Positions 25,501-34,004 of a stretch of DNA of 64,000 nt are shown here, piece by piece (position 1 is the first letter of the stretch; each line of letters starts with the position of its first letter). The translations under genes and the position numbers were made by a program. This DNA is from Microvirga sesbaniae (lineage in GTDB: Bacteria > Pseudomonadota > Alphaproteobacteria > Rhizobiales > Beijerinckiaceae): NCBI RefSeq assembly GCF_025460805.1, contig NZ_JAMXFJ010000021.1, forward strand, positions 1 to 64,000. Direction: 5' to 3'. The notes beneath the pieces were generated by a model, which worked only from the letters and a program-made list of their open reading frames with translations, searched no databases and was not told the DNA's origin.

Positions 25501-26535
25501 ATGAAGAATGGCACAAGTAAGCATGTTCTCGTAGCCGGTGGGGCCGGATTCCTTGGGTCGCACCTCTGCGATGCTCTTCTCAGCGAAGGTGCTCATGTGA
25601 CCGTCCTCGACAATTTTCAAACGGGTCGAAAGCAGAATATCCGCCATTTGGAGCGGGAGCCGCGCTTCGATGTCATCGACAGCGATATCATCAAGCCTCT
25701 GCCGACCCGGCTGCGGTCGAAGCGGCTGAAGGTCGATCAGGTCTTCAATCTTGCCTGTGCAGCCTCCCCTCCGCATTATCAAGCCGATCCGGAGCACACG
25801 ATGCTGACGAGCGTCGTGGGCACGCACAATCTTCTCACGTTCGCTGAGGCGACAGGTGCCCGCTTCTTTCTCGCTTCGACCAGCGAAATCTATGGCGATC
25901 CGGAAGTGCACCCGCAGACGGAGAGCTATTGGGGCAACGTCAATCCGACCGGGCCGCGCGCATGTTATGACGAAGGCAAGCGCGCCGCCGAGACGCTGAC
26001 CTTCGACTTCGACCGTGCAGGAAGGGCCGACGTTCGCGTGGCGCGGATCTTCAATACCTATGGCCCGCGCATGCGTGCCGACGACGGCCGCGTCGTGTCC
26101 AACTACATCTGCCAGGCTCTTGCAGGCGAAGAGATCACGGTCTACGGGGACGGAAGCCAGACACGATCGTTCTGCTACGTGTCCGACCTCGTCGATGGTT
26201 TCTTGCGCCTGATGGCCTATGACGGCCCGTTCCCGGGTGCGGTCAACCTCGGCAACCCGGTCGAGCTCACCGTGGGTGATCTGGCCGAGAAGGTTCTCGC
26301 CATGACCGGCTCTTCTTCCCGCGTTGTCACGCGGCCTTTGCCGGTCGATGATCCGCGCCGCCGGCGTCCCGACATATCCCTGGCCAAGAAACTCCTCGGA
26401 TGGTCGCCACGCACAGCGCTGGATACTGGCTTGGGAGCGACGATTGCCTGGTTCTCGGACGAACAGGCCAATGACGGCACGTTGCCTCGCAAGATACCGG
26501 CTGTCGGAGGTACGATCTCGGCCGGACAAGTCTAG
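25501..26535 (+). CDS. UDP-glucuronate decarboxylase-like epimerase (UXS type)
   Basis: A 344-residue extended short-chain dehydrogenase. NAD motif [19 protein letters not shown], then [11 protein letters not shown] and the catalytic [12 protein letters not shown], a string typical of UDP-xylose synthase, which turns UDP-glucuronate into UDP-xylose. The ATG at 25501 follows GAAGGAGCG and is preferred to a GTG/TTG-like extension to 25465. A gap of 109 bases separates it from the glycosyltransferase arm. UDP-xylose would match the beta-xylosidase-like character of the permuted hydrolase in this island, but that is inference. Confidence 0.92.
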   Translation: MKNGTSKHVLVAGGAGFLGSHLCDALLSEGAHVTVLDNFQTGRKQNIRHLEREPRFDVIDSDIIKPLPTRLRSKRLKVDQVFNLACAASPPHYQADPEHTMLTSVVGTHNLLTFAEATGARFFLASTSEIYGDPEVHPQTESYWGNVNPTGPRACYDEGKRAAETLTFDFDRAGRADVRVARIFNTYGPRMRADDGRVVSNYICQALAGEEITVYGDGSQTRSFCYVSDLVDGFLRLMAYDGPFPGAVNLGNPVELTVGDLAEKVLAMTGSSSRVVTRPLPVDDPRRRRPDISLAKKLLGWSPRTALDTGLGATIAWFSDEQANDGTLPRKIPAVGGTISAGQV

Positions 26536-26568
26536 AGCATTTTTCGGCGAAGTGGACCCGGTTCGCCG
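26534..26568. repeat. Dispersed intergenic repeat, partial copy
   Basis: Bases near AGAGCATTTTTCGGCGAAG are a degenerate copy of a unit that recurs at 30899-31006, 40911-40957, 60689-60741 and 63103-63220. It shares the AAGTGGacCCGGTT core. It begins at the stop of the UXS-type gene. Confidence 0.55.
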
Positions 26569-26657
26569 TCAAACATGCGGCAAGCCAAAGAAGAGAGGTG
26601 ATTCCACGCCAGGGGAAACAGCTCTAAGGCCCTGCGACAGACATAGACGGCCCATAG

Positions 26658-26695
26658 GGGCGCGCTGGATAACCAACAGCGCGCCCTTGTTCGTT
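26658..26695 (+). terminator. Rho-independent terminator after the UXS-type gene
   Basis: A perfect 10-bp stem, GGGCGCGCTG (26658-26667) with CAGCGCGCCC (26677-26686), is followed by TTGTTCGTT. It would end the plus-strand glycan arm. Confidence 0.7.
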
Positions 26696-26739
26696 CGGGA
26701 TCGATGGCGGAGCGGGACGCCTCAGGCATCGACATGAAA

Positions 26740-26766
26740 GAAGGCGCCCCCCGGGGAAGCGCCTTC
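26740..26766 (-). terminator. Rho-independent terminator of the second yihY-type gene
   Basis: Stem GAAGGCGC (26740-26747) pairs with GCGCCTTC (26759-26766). Read on the minus strand it is followed by TTTC, 21 bases beyond the stop at 26787. Confidence 0.7.
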
Positions 26767-26786
26767 TCTGGTCGTTCTTCCGGTGA

Positions 26787-27977
26787 TCAGCTCTTCGCGA
26801 CCCCGATCGTGTCGGCCATCCGTGCGCCACGAACGCCCATGGGCTGGTCGGTGCCTTCGGTTGTATCCTTCGCCGTCTGGTGCTCCATCTCCGAGTTGAT
26901 CTCGGCACCCAGCAAGACGACGATTGTCGACAGCCAGATCCAGGTCATGAAGCCGATGACGGCGCCAAGCGAGCCATAGGTCTCGTTGTAGCTTCCGAAA
27001 TTCGCGACATACCATGAGAACAGCATGGAGACGGCAAGCCACAGGACCGCAGCGATGATCCCGCCGGGCGTGACCCACCGCCACTCTGCCTTGTCACGGC
27101 TCGGCCCGAACCGGTAGATCAGCGATAAGCCCAGCACGACTCCGATCAGCAGAATCGGCCAGCGCGCAAGGGATACCAGCCATTCGGCTCCTGAGCCCAG
27201 GCCGATGAAGTTGAGCACGATCGGCAGAACGATGATTCCGGTGAGGGCGACAAGAATGAAGACGATCGCTCCCAAGGTGAAGGACAGGGACATCAGGTTC
27301 AGTTTGATGAAGCTTCTCTTCTCCTCCTCGCCATAGACGATGTTGAGGGCGTCGAAGATGGCCTTCATGCCGGCATTGGCGCTCCACAGGGACAAGCCAA
27401 GACCGAAGATGAAGCCGAACCCGAGAGCACCGCCGCCCTTGGACGCGATACGGGTGACCTGTTCGCGGATGATGTCGAGCGCACCCCCGGGCAACACGCC
27501 CGACAGGGTATTGAGATGATCCTGGATCGTGGCCGGATCGGCAAAGAGGCCGTAGATGGAGACAAGGGCTGCGATCGCCGGAAAGAGCGCCAGCAGGGCG
27601 TAGTAGGTGACGCCGGCCGCAACCGACATGATGCGGTCTTTGCCGAACTCTTCATAGGTGCGCCACAGGATGTCTTTCCATCCTTGGGCTGGGATCTCCG
27701 TTGGCGTGTCGGCGCTCCGCCCGCGCCCCTTCTCGGCAGCTGCCTGCGGCGGGGCATGCTGCTTCTCGCCCAAGTCTGAATCGCTCCGTCGGTCCTGACG
27801 GCGGGTCGATGCCGGTTGCGACGACGATCGTCCTGTTTGGACGGGATCCGCGCGATCCCCTCCGACAACGAGCCGAAGGAGGGCCCATCCGAGCACCACG
27901 GCCCACATGGTCGTGACAGTCGAGGTTGAGGAGGATTGCCTCCCTCCAAGTTGCTGAATTGCCGGATTATTCGCCAT
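26787..27977 (-). CDS. YihY/BrkB family inner-membrane protein with long N-terminal extension
   Basis: A 396-residue polytopic protein. The YihY domain lies at about 100-370 (GVTYYALLALFPAIAALVSIYG, WSANAGMKAIFDALNIVY, TWIWLSTIVVLLGAEINSE). Before it lies a separate membrane segment (VTTMWAVVLGWALLRLVVGG) and a charged linker of about 60 residues rich in Ser, Gln and Arg, not found in the copy at 314-1252. ATG 27977 is preferred; GTG 27986 would add three residues. A candidate EcfG-type promoter lies at 28032-28057 (GGAAC, 17 bases, GGTT). The role of the family is unknown. Confidence 0.9.
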   Translation of the reverse strand: MANNPAIQQLGGRQSSSTSTVTTMWAVVLGWALLRLVVGGDRADPVQTGRSSSQPASTRRQDRRSDSDLGEKQHAPPQAAAEKGRGRSADTPTEIPAQGWKDILWRTYEEFGKDRIMSVAAGVTYYALLALFPAIAALVSIYGLFADPATIQDHLNTLSGVLPGGALDIIREQVTRIASKGGGALGFGFIFGLGLSLWSANAGMKAIFDALNIVYGEEEKRSFIKLNLMSLSFTLGAIVFILVALTGIIVLPIVLNFIGLGSGAEWLVSLARWPILLIGVVLGLSLIYRFGPSRDKAEWRWVTPGGIIAAVLWLAVSMLFSWYVANFGSYNETYGSLGAVIGFMTWIWLSTIVVLLGAEINSEMEHQTAKDTTEGTDQPMGVRGARMADTIGVAKS

Positions 27978-28031
27978 GATCGACACTGCCTCGGTTGTCG
28001 GGTGCAGGCCGAACGGCCTGGTTCAACCGTA

Positions 28032-28057
28032 AACCTTCCGAATTACTCAGTGGTTCC
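28032..28057 (-). promoter_or_regulatory. Candidate EcfG-type promoter of the yihY-type gene
   Basis: On the minus strand GGAAC (28057-28053) is followed after 17 bases by GGTT, one mismatch from the CGTT box. It lies 55 bases before the start at 27977. Weak on its own, but other genes here carry full matches. Confidence 0.35.
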
Positions 28058-28237
28058 ACGCACTTATTGAGTGGAGACGGTCCTGAACTACTCACCATAA
28101 GGTTTGGTCTTGATCTGCATTGCAGAGGCGGAGAGCCGGTTCGTCGGTTTTGCACGACCGCATTTGATCGGACGCTTTAACCCGGATGCAAGACTCTCTG
28201 GACCAGTGTCTCCCTCGATCCACGAGGAGGGTCTGAG

Positions 28238-28447
28238 ATGGACGAGTGGTCAGGACGCAAGTGGGAGCCAGTCACGGAGGAGCGTCTGCTTCGGGCGATC
28301 GATGTGCTGGTCGATATCGCGAAGGAGCACGGGCCGGCTTTCAATCCGGTCCTTGAAACGGTCCGCCAGGAGCTGCACGAATTCCGCTCCCGGACGAAGC
28401 CCATGGCCGAGCAGGCAGAGCAAGCCCCTGTCCGCAAGGCAGGCTGA
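28238..28447 (+). CDS. Small hypothetical protein, 69 aa
   Basis: ATG 28238 follows GAGGAGGGTCTGAG, a strong ribosome site. The product is short, acidic and helical (EPVTEERLLRAIDVLVDIAKEHG). No family is recognised. It lies alone between the yihY-type gene and the next small gene, both on the other strand. Codon bias agrees with a real gene, but length makes this uncertain. Confidence 0.55.
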   Translation: MDEWSGRKWEPVTEERLLRAIDVLVDIAKEHGPAFNPVLETVRQELHEFRSRTKPMAEQAEQAPVRKAG

Positions 28448-28527
28448 GCCCGCTGCTGCCACGGAACCTGTGAGGGGGCACCGCCATTTGTCCAGCTGTC
28501 GGGCGGTGCTTCCCTCAGGAGGGTTCA

Positions 28528-28764
28528 TCAGGCGGGCTGAAGCTGCTCCTCGCGCACGAGGCGCTCCGGGCCTTGCTGGTTGCCTTTGATGTGGTACTGA
28601 AAGCCGCTGCTGTCGGCAGGGAGAAGTCGGATCACCTCCCAGGTGTCTTGAGGCTGGACGACGTCGATGGTCGCAACCATGTTCAGGAAGGCCTCGACGG
28701 TGTTGGTGCTGGCAAGCTTGACCATTCGCACCTGATCTCCGACCTTGTACTTGTGCGATGCCAT
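28528..28764 (-). CDS. Small hypothetical protein, 78 aa, likely SH3-like fold
   Basis: The protein starts MASHKYKVGDQVRMVKLAS and ends in QGPERLVREEQLQPA. The KVGDQV beginning, the central TWEVIRLLP and the GFQYHIKG strand suggest a small beta barrel of the kind found in many Methylobacteriaceae stress-related proteins. ATG 28764 lies 33 bases below the predicted start point of a divergent EcfG-type promoter. The function is unknown, and the fold is a guess from pattern. Confidence 0.75.
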   Translation of the reverse strand: MASHKYKVGDQVRMVKLASTNTVEAFLNMVATIDVVQPQDTWEVIRLLPADSSGFQYHIKGNQQGPERLVREEQLQPA

Positions 28765-28802
28765 GTCTCTGGATTCCCGCTCAAAAACCTACCTGAGCTG
28801 TA

Positions 28803-28829
28803 GGAACTAACATAAGTTAGTTTCGTTCC
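28803..28829. promoter_or_regulatory. Near-palindromic divergent EcfG-type promoter
   Basis: Plus strand: GGAAC (28803-28807), 16 bases, CGTT (28824-28827), an exact consensus. Minus strand: GGAAC (28829-28825), 16 bases, AGTT (28808-28805), one mismatch. The same bases therefore serve both directions. The plus-strand start point would fall within a few bases of the receiver ATG at 28837, implying a leaderless mRNA; no ribosome site is seen there. Confidence 0.65.
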
Positions 28830-28836
28830 ATGGCTC

Positions 28837-29223
28837 ATGATGAACAAATATTCAGAGGACACTCCGGTTGTTCTGCTCGTCGAGGATGAACTCCTCGTGC
28901 GGATGGCGGCGGCCGGCGATTTGGAAGATGCCGGCTTTCATGTGCTGGAAGCGGCCAATGCCGATGTAGCCCTTGCGGTTCTGGAAACCTGCTCCGACGA
29001 CGTCCAGGTGCTTTTTACCGACATCGACATGCCGGGATCCATGAATGGACTTGATCTGGCTGAAAATGTCCAGCAACGGTGGCCGCACATCTCGCTCCTG
29101 ATCTCGTCTGCCTATCACAAGCCCACCCCCGGGCAGATCCCCGATGACGGCCGTTTCGTCCCGAAGCCGTATTCCAGCGAAGACGTGGTTCAGCACATCC
29201 GTGAACTCGTGACGAGCCAATAG
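28837..29223 (+). CDS. Stand-alone response regulator receiver
   Basis: A 128-residue receiver with no output domain. Acidic pair E16/D17 in LLVEDELL, phospho-acceptor D62 in LFTDIDMPG, and the Lys in FVPKPYS are all in place. Two ATGs lie in tandem (28837, 28840). It should relay phosphate between a kinase and a partner, as CheY-like single-domain regulators of alphaproteobacterial stress responses do. Its promoter is an exact EcfG match. Partner kinase not visible here. Confidence 0.9.
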   Translation: MMNKYSEDTPVVLLVEDELLVRMAAAGDLEDAGFHVLEAANADVALAVLETCSDDVQVLFTDIDMPGSMNGLDLAENVQQRWPHISLLISSAYHKPTPGQIPDDGRFVPKPYSSEDVVQHIRELVTSQ

Positions 29224-29278
29224 GCCGGGCGGGCATCGGAGTGGCCAACGCGCAGCTTGAAGGTCCCCGGCGACAGGA

Positions 29279-30154
29279 TCAGACTCCCCCGTGACGGATC
29301 GTGATCTTCATGACGAAGTCACGCGCTCCGCCGGGCTGAATGAGAACAATGCCTGGCTTAGTGGACAATTCACCATCGAAGCCTTCCGGATCCGCATGAC
29401 CCTGCCAAGGTTCGATGCAGATGAAGCCGGCGCCAGGCTTGGTCCAGATGCCCAGATGCGGCATCCCTGAGAAGTCGACACGGATCGATCCGCCCTGTGG
29501 CGCTCCATAGACGACCGATCGGCTTTCGAGGCGGTCGAAGACAAGAGCATCCGCCTCAAACAGCGCGTCGTCCAGTAAGAGCGTTCCATCGCGAACGGGG
29601 CTCGTCTCGGCTTTGCTGCTGATCAGACCGTCGACCGGCCGGCGAATTGGAGCGGGCTCCTCGCGCTCGAAACGAATTGCGTGTGCCTCCCGCGGCGCCC
29701 CAAACGGCAGCGGCCATCGAAAGGCCGGGTGAAATCCGAATGAGACCGGCATGGCGGCCGAGCCGGAATTGGTGACTGAAGCTGCGATCGTCAGCGTCGT
29801 TCCGTCGATCGTGTAGGAAACGTCGAGTTGGAAGGGAAACGGATACTGCCGAAGCGTGGCCTCGTCGGAATGCAGGCGGAACAGGCACCGGGACGGCTCG
29901 ACCTCTTTGATCTCGAACCGGGATCCCCGTGCAAAACCATGCTTTGGCAGCTCATATTCGGAGCCATCGACTTGGATCCGATCATTGCTCACACGGCCGA
30001 CGACGGGAAAGAGAAGTGGGGAGCGCCCAGTCCAGAAGGCAGGATCGCCGTCCCACAGAAGGTCCCGGCCCCGCTCGTCCTGAAGCCGAACGAGCTCTGC
30101 GCCTTTATCGGACACCTGAGCCCGGAGTTGGGGGCTCGCAATCGTAACGCTCAT
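29279..30154 (-). CDS. Aldose 1-epimerase family protein
   Basis: A 291-residue galactose-mutarotase-like protein (LacX-type). The active site is marked by SPLLFPVVGRVSND near the N-terminus, the His of FGFHPAFRWPLPF, and the Glu of FICIEPWQG near the C-terminus. It interconverts sugar anomers. ATG 30154 is chosen because similarity begins at MSVTIASPQLRAQV; the open frame to 30268 adds 38 residues without resemblance. No gene is coupled to it. Confidence 0.88.
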   Translation of the reverse strand: MSVTIASPQLRAQVSDKGAELVRLQDERGRDLLWDGDPAFWTGRSPLLFPVVGRVSNDRIQVDGSEYELPKHGFARGSRFEIKEVEPSRCLFRLHSDEATLRQYPFPFQLDVSYTIDGTTLTIAASVTNSGSAAMPVSFGFHPAFRWPLPFGAPREAHAIRFEREEPAPIRRPVDGLISSKAETSPVRDGTLLLDDALFEADALVFDRLESRSVVYGAPQGGSIRVDFSGMPHLGIWTKPGAGFICIEPWQGHADPEGFDGELSTKPGIVLIQPGGARDFVMKITIRHGGV

Positions 30155-30277
30155 CGGAACAAGTCCTCGCTTGGCCGACCACCTTAGCACGGAGCGGGGC
30201 GTGGAGCCGATCACGGCGTGAGGGTATCGACAGATTTGATGAATGGCCCTTGGAGCGGCTTTCACCAAGCCTGAGCA

Positions 30278-30667
30278 TCAGCGCGCAACCCTGACGAGTG
30301 GGGGTAGAACTTGCGCCAAGTCATTTGGGTTGAAGGGCTTTTCCCAGCACGGGACTGACGAGTAAGCCTGCGGAACGGAGGCCGGTGCATAACCCGTCGC
30401 AAACACGAACGGAATGCCTTGCTCGATCAGGGCGTCGGCGACAGGGAAGACGGCCGCGCCACGCAGGTTGATGTCGAGCACGGCCGCATCGACCTGCTCC
30501 GAAGACGAGAGCAGGGCCAGAGCTTTCTCCCGGTCAGAAGCAGGTCCGATGACCGTGGCGCCTAGTCTTTCCAAAGCCAGAGCCATGTCCTCGGCAATGA
30601 AATACTCGTCCTCGACCACGAGGATTCGACAATCCTGCAATGCCTGCGTGCTTTCAGAGACCGCCAT
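30278..30667 (-). CDS. Stand-alone response regulator receiver
   Basis: A 129-residue receiver. E19-D20-E21 in VVEDEYF, phospho-acceptor D65 in AAVLDINLRG, and the Lys in CWEKPFNPND are present. GAGGAG lies 8 bases before ATG 30667. The promoter region shares TAACATAAGT with the divergent promoter at 28.8 kb and holds a near EcfG match. Like its neighbour at 28837, it lacks an output domain; stress-signal relay is likely. Confidence 0.9.
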   Translation of the reverse strand: MAVSESTQALQDCRILVVEDEYFIAEDMALALERLGATVIGPASDREKALALLSSSEQVDAAVLDINLRGAAVFPVADALIEQGIPFVFATGYAPASVPQAYSSVPCWEKPFNPNDLAQVLPPLVRVAR

Positions 30668-30742
30668 GCGCCTACTCCTCTGCCAAACAACCTCGCGATG
30701 GGGCAGTCTTCTTGATAGGCTGGCTTGAGCATTAAAAGGAAT

Positions 30743-30767
30743 AACATAAGTAAGCCCTGGAGGTTCC
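30743..30767 (-). promoter_or_regulatory. Candidate EcfG-type promoter of the receiver gene
   Basis: On the minus strand GGAAC (30767-30763) is followed after 16 bases by TGTT (30746-30743), one mismatch from CGTT. The predicted leader is about 69 bases and ends in a good ribosome site. Confidence 0.5.
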
Positions 30768-30898
30768 TCCCGGACCAGAAATGCTCGGGGAAGCTCAAAC
30801 TCCTAAGGACGGTGATGGGCTTGGCCCGGCTGCCAGTACGGCCGGTTGGGCTGCGTTGCCGCCCGGCGTGCCATATCCCTCCGCCCTCTGCCCCTAGC

Positions 30899-31006
30899 GC
30901 ATCGTGCGGAAAAGTGGATCCGGTTTTCCGTTCTGACCGATGCTCTCATTCAAGAAGAAAGCATCGGATCTGATCCCAAAAGTGGGTCCACTTTTGGGTC
31001 CGATGC
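30899..31006. repeat. Dispersed intergenic repeat with terminal hairpin
   Basis: The unit starts GCATCGTGCGGAAAAGTGG. Its end forms a perfect hairpin: CCCAAAAGTGG (30975-30985) with CCACTTTTGGG (30988-30998), extended outward by GCATCGGA and TCCGATGC. Related copies lie at 26534, 40911, 60689 and 63103. Confidence 0.75.
30961..31006 (-). terminator. Hairpin terminator of the GGDEF/EAL gene, from the repeat
   Basis: On the minus strand the hairpin begins two bases after the stop of the GGDEF/EAL gene and is followed by TTTCTTCTT. The dispersed repeat thus appears to act as an intrinsic terminator. Confidence 0.55.
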
Positions 31007-31007
31007 T

Positions 31008-34004
31008 CTAGCGGCTCAAGAGTTCCATGTTTCTCTCAGATCGGGGCTTTATGAGCATTCTGTCCCACTGCATCAAGAGATCCGGGACATGGGACGCCGC
31101 CATGGGCTTCGCATAGAGGTAGCCCTGCGCATGATCACATCCCAGATCACGCAGGCGCCGGGCTTGACCATGCGTCTCCACGCCCTCCGCCGTCACCTGC
31201 AATTGCAGGCTTCTGCCAAGGCCGATGACGGCCGCCGTGATCGCCTCGTCGCCGGAATCATGCTCGAGATCACGGATGAAGCTTCTATCGATCTTGATGT
31301 GGTCGACGGGAAACTGCTTCAGGTGTGTCAGCGAGGCATAGCCGGTTCCAAAATCGTCGAGCGCAATCTGAATGCCGTGTTCCCGAAACTGTGCGAGAGC
31401 CGAGGCGACGTTGCTGGAGTTCCTCCCCAGGAGCACGGTCTCCGTGACCTCGACCTCGAAGACCCTGGGCGGAATTTTTAGCCAGTCGAACGTTCTCAAC
31501 ATGCCGTCGACCAGCCCCGACTGGCCGAACTCAGCCGGCGACAGGTTCAGCGCGATGCGGCCGAAAGGGAGGTCCTGATCAAGCCACTGACGCACATCCG
31601 CTGCGATCTTCGAGATCAGAGCCTTCCCGATCGATATTGCTGTTTCATGGTCCTCGAAGACGGCCCCGAAGGTGTCGGGAGTCAGAACGCCTTTCGTTGG
31701 ATGCTGCCAGCGCGCCAGGGCCTCAAGGCCGACGATTTCGCCTGTCGAGAGATTCACTTTCGGCTGGTAGAACGGAATGATCTGATCGCTTTCGACCGCC
31801 TCTCGCATCCCTCGTCCCAAAGAGACGCGCTGTTCGAGAACTCTCCGCATGTCCGGCGAGTACGTGACGACTCTGTTGCGCCCCTGAGATTTTGCCTGGT
31901 ACATGGCAATATCCGCATCTTTGACCAGTTCCGTCGGCGTCCCATCGTGATCTGGGAACGCCGCGACGCCGATGCTTACGCGACTGATGAGGGTTCGCTT
32001 CCGGTATGTGAAAGGCTTGCGCAGCATATCTGAAATCAAGGTGCCCAAACGCGCGGCGTTTTCGAGCTTGAGGGGATCGACAACCAGCACCGCGAACTCA
32101 TCTCCACCGACCCGAGCCACGGTATCACAAGCGCGAACCATGGCCGAGAGACGACGGGCCGTCTCCTGCAGCAGCGCGTCACCCGCATCATGACCAAGCG
32201 TGTCGTTGATGTCCTTGAAATCATCCAGGTCGATCAGCAGGAGGCTGACGCTCGTGCCGCCCTTCTGGGCGGAAGCGAGGGCGGCCTCAAGCCGACGTTG
32301 GAAGAGATTGCGGTTGGGAAGACCCGTAAGCGCGTCGTGATTGGCCGAGCGCCAGATTTCCTCCTCGGCTTCCTTTTGCTCGCTGATATCGAACGTGACA
32401 CCTACGATCCGATCGGTCCCGGCTCTCTCGGCCCGCGCTCGGAGCCATCGAATCTCACCGTTCGGCAGTACGTAACGGCACTCCACGGCGTCGGAACCGC
32501 GGATCTGGATCCGTTGAAGGAACTCTTCGACCCTCTGATGGTCGTCCGGATGGACACCCGTCATGAAGGTTCTATCAGTGCCAGGCGTGACGCCCAGGAG
32601 TGCAAGCGCATTCTCAGACCGCGTGGTGGCACCTGTCTGCGGATTGAACTCCCACGCCATCATATGCGCGGCTTTCAAGGCGAGACGCAAACGTTCTTCA
32701 CTTTCCCTCAGAGCCTGCTCTGACTGCTTGCGCTCGTGAATATCCATGGCAATGCCGAACCATTGCTCAACCTTGCCGTGCTCATTCTTGAGCGGTTGCC
32801 CTCGGATGATGAACCAACGATGCATCCCATCCGACGCACGTCGCAGCGGCATCTCAAGTTCGAACGATTGACCGCCGCGAAGAGCGCCGTCCCACATCTC
32901 GGAAGCCCGCTCGCGATGGAGCGGGTGGATCACCGTGAACCAGCCTTTTGGCGTCGAGGCGGGACCGGGCCCTGCATATTCATGCCAAACATCGTTGCAG
33001 TATGTGAGTTCCCCGTCCGGATCGCTGAACCAGACCACCTGCGGAGACGTAAAGGAGAGGGGCATGACGTCCATGAGCGTGCGAAGGCGCTTCTCGCTCT
33101 TTCGGAGGCTCTGCTCTGCTCGGCGGAGCTCCGTCACGTCGCGGGAGATGCACAGATACGCTTGTGGAGTCCCATCGCGCCCCATGATGGGCGTGACCAC
33201 CACGTCCCACCATCTCTGCCCCCCTGCCGTTGTCGCACAAGGGCCCTGAAAACGTCCAATCCCGCCCGATTTCGCTTTCTCGAGCGCTTCACACGCCTCT
33301 CTCTCGGCGACACCGCTCCAGAGATCAGCCCAGCTGCGACTTTCGATCGTACTGAAATCCGCCACATCCATCGCGCGCAAACCGCTTTGGCTCATGAAGC
33401 GAAGGCCACCTTTGAGGTCGAAGACTTTGATGCAGTCGTCGGAGCCGGCCAGCAGACGCCGCGTAAACTCCTCGCGGTCTGCGGCCGCCCTGTTGGCGAG
33501 CTTCAGCTCCAGTTGACACATCACCGCGCCCGCGAGGGCCGTCAAAGCGTGCTCCTGTTGCTCGCTCAAACCCTTCGGGCGTGCTTCGTGGCCGAGCACG
33601 CACAGCATCCCCAGCGGAAGGCCGTCCTTCGTTTTAAGAGGTGCTCCCGCGTAGAATGAAAACTTGGAACGTCCGTTGGCTAACGGATGATTCTGAAATC
33701 GAGGATCGGTTGCCAGGTCTGAAACAACAAACACTCCCGGATGCAGCATCGCATGGTTGCATATCGAGATCTCGCGAGGCGTCTCTGAGATCTCGAGGCC
33801 GATCCGCGCCTTGAACCACTGCCTGTGCTCATCCAGGAAGGAGATGAATGCCGTTTCCGTCTTGCAGATCTCTGCTGCAACTTTTGCGATGCTGTCGAAT
33901 TCGAGCTCCGCTTCGGTATCAAGGATGTCGAATTGATGAAGGGCAGCAAGGCGGTCGACCTCGTTCCAACGAGGTGCATCGCAGTGGCCAGGACATTCTA
34001 CCAT
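31008..34004 (-). CDS. GAF-PAS-GGDEF-EAL cyclic-di-GMP signalling protein
   Basis: A 998-residue soluble protein. From the N-terminus: a GAF domain (LAALHQFDILDTEAELEFD through LGMLCVLGHE), three PAS/PAC units, a GGDEF domain with the full VGGDEFAVLV motif, and an EAL domain with GLEALARW and DDFGTGYASL. Both catalytic domains look intact, so it could make and break cyclic-di-GMP, with sensory input from GAF and PAS. ATG 34004 is chosen because the GAF homology begins soon after; a frame to 34154 adds 50 residues of low-complexity. No membrane segment is seen. It lies next to the motility regulator ftcR, consistent with a motile-sessile switch (inferred). Confidence 0.93.
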   Translation of the reverse strand: MVECPGHCDAPRWNEVDRLAALHQFDILDTEAELEFDSIAKVAAEICKTETAFISFLDEHRQWFKARIGLEISETPREISICNHAMLHPGVFVVSDLATDPRFQNHPLANGRSKFSFYAGAPLKTKDGLPLGMLCVLGHEARPKGLSEQQEHALTALAGAVMCQLELKLANRAAADREEFTRRLLAGSDDCIKVFDLKGGLRFMSQSGLRAMDVADFSTIESRSWADLWSGVAEREACEALEKAKSGGIGRFQGPCATTAGGQRWWDVVVTPIMGRDGTPQAYLCISRDVTELRRAEQSLRKSEKRLRTLMDVMPLSFTSPQVVWFSDPDGELTYCNDVWHEYAGPGPASTPKGWFTVIHPLHRERASEMWDGALRGGQSFELEMPLRRASDGMHRWFIIRGQPLKNEHGKVEQWFGIAMDIHERKQSEQALRESEERLRLALKAAHMMAWEFNPQTGATTRSENALALLGVTPGTDRTFMTGVHPDDHQRVEEFLQRIQIRGSDAVECRYVLPNGEIRWLRARAERAGTDRIVGVTFDISEQKEAEEEIWRSANHDALTGLPNRNLFQRRLEAALASAQKGGTSVSLLLIDLDDFKDINDTLGHDAGDALLQETARRLSAMVRACDTVARVGGDEFAVLVVDPLKLENAARLGTLISDMLRKPFTYRKRTLISRVSIGVAAFPDHDGTPTELVKDADIAMYQAKSQGRNRVVTYSPDMRRVLEQRVSLGRGMREAVESDQIIPFYQPKVNLSTGEIVGLEALARWQHPTKGVLTPDTFGAVFEDHETAISIGKALISKIAADVRQWLDQDLPFGRIALNLSPAEFGQSGLVDGMLRTFDWLKIPPRVFEVEVTETVLLGRNSSNVASALAQFREHGIQIALDDFGTGYASLTHLKQFPVDHIKIDRSFIRDLEHDSGDEAITAAVIGLGRSLQLQVTAEGVETHGQARRLRDLGCDHAQGYLYAKPMAASHVPDLLMQWDRMLIKPRSERNMELLSR

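Larger units (their letters stand above)
30668..31007. other. 340-base gap with promoter and repeat
   Basis: The stretch separates two minus-strand genes. Its left part holds the promoter of the receiver (30743-30767). Its right part is a dispersed repeat with hairpin (30899-31006). Short open frames across the repeat are not genes. Nothing else is seen. Confidence 0.6.
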
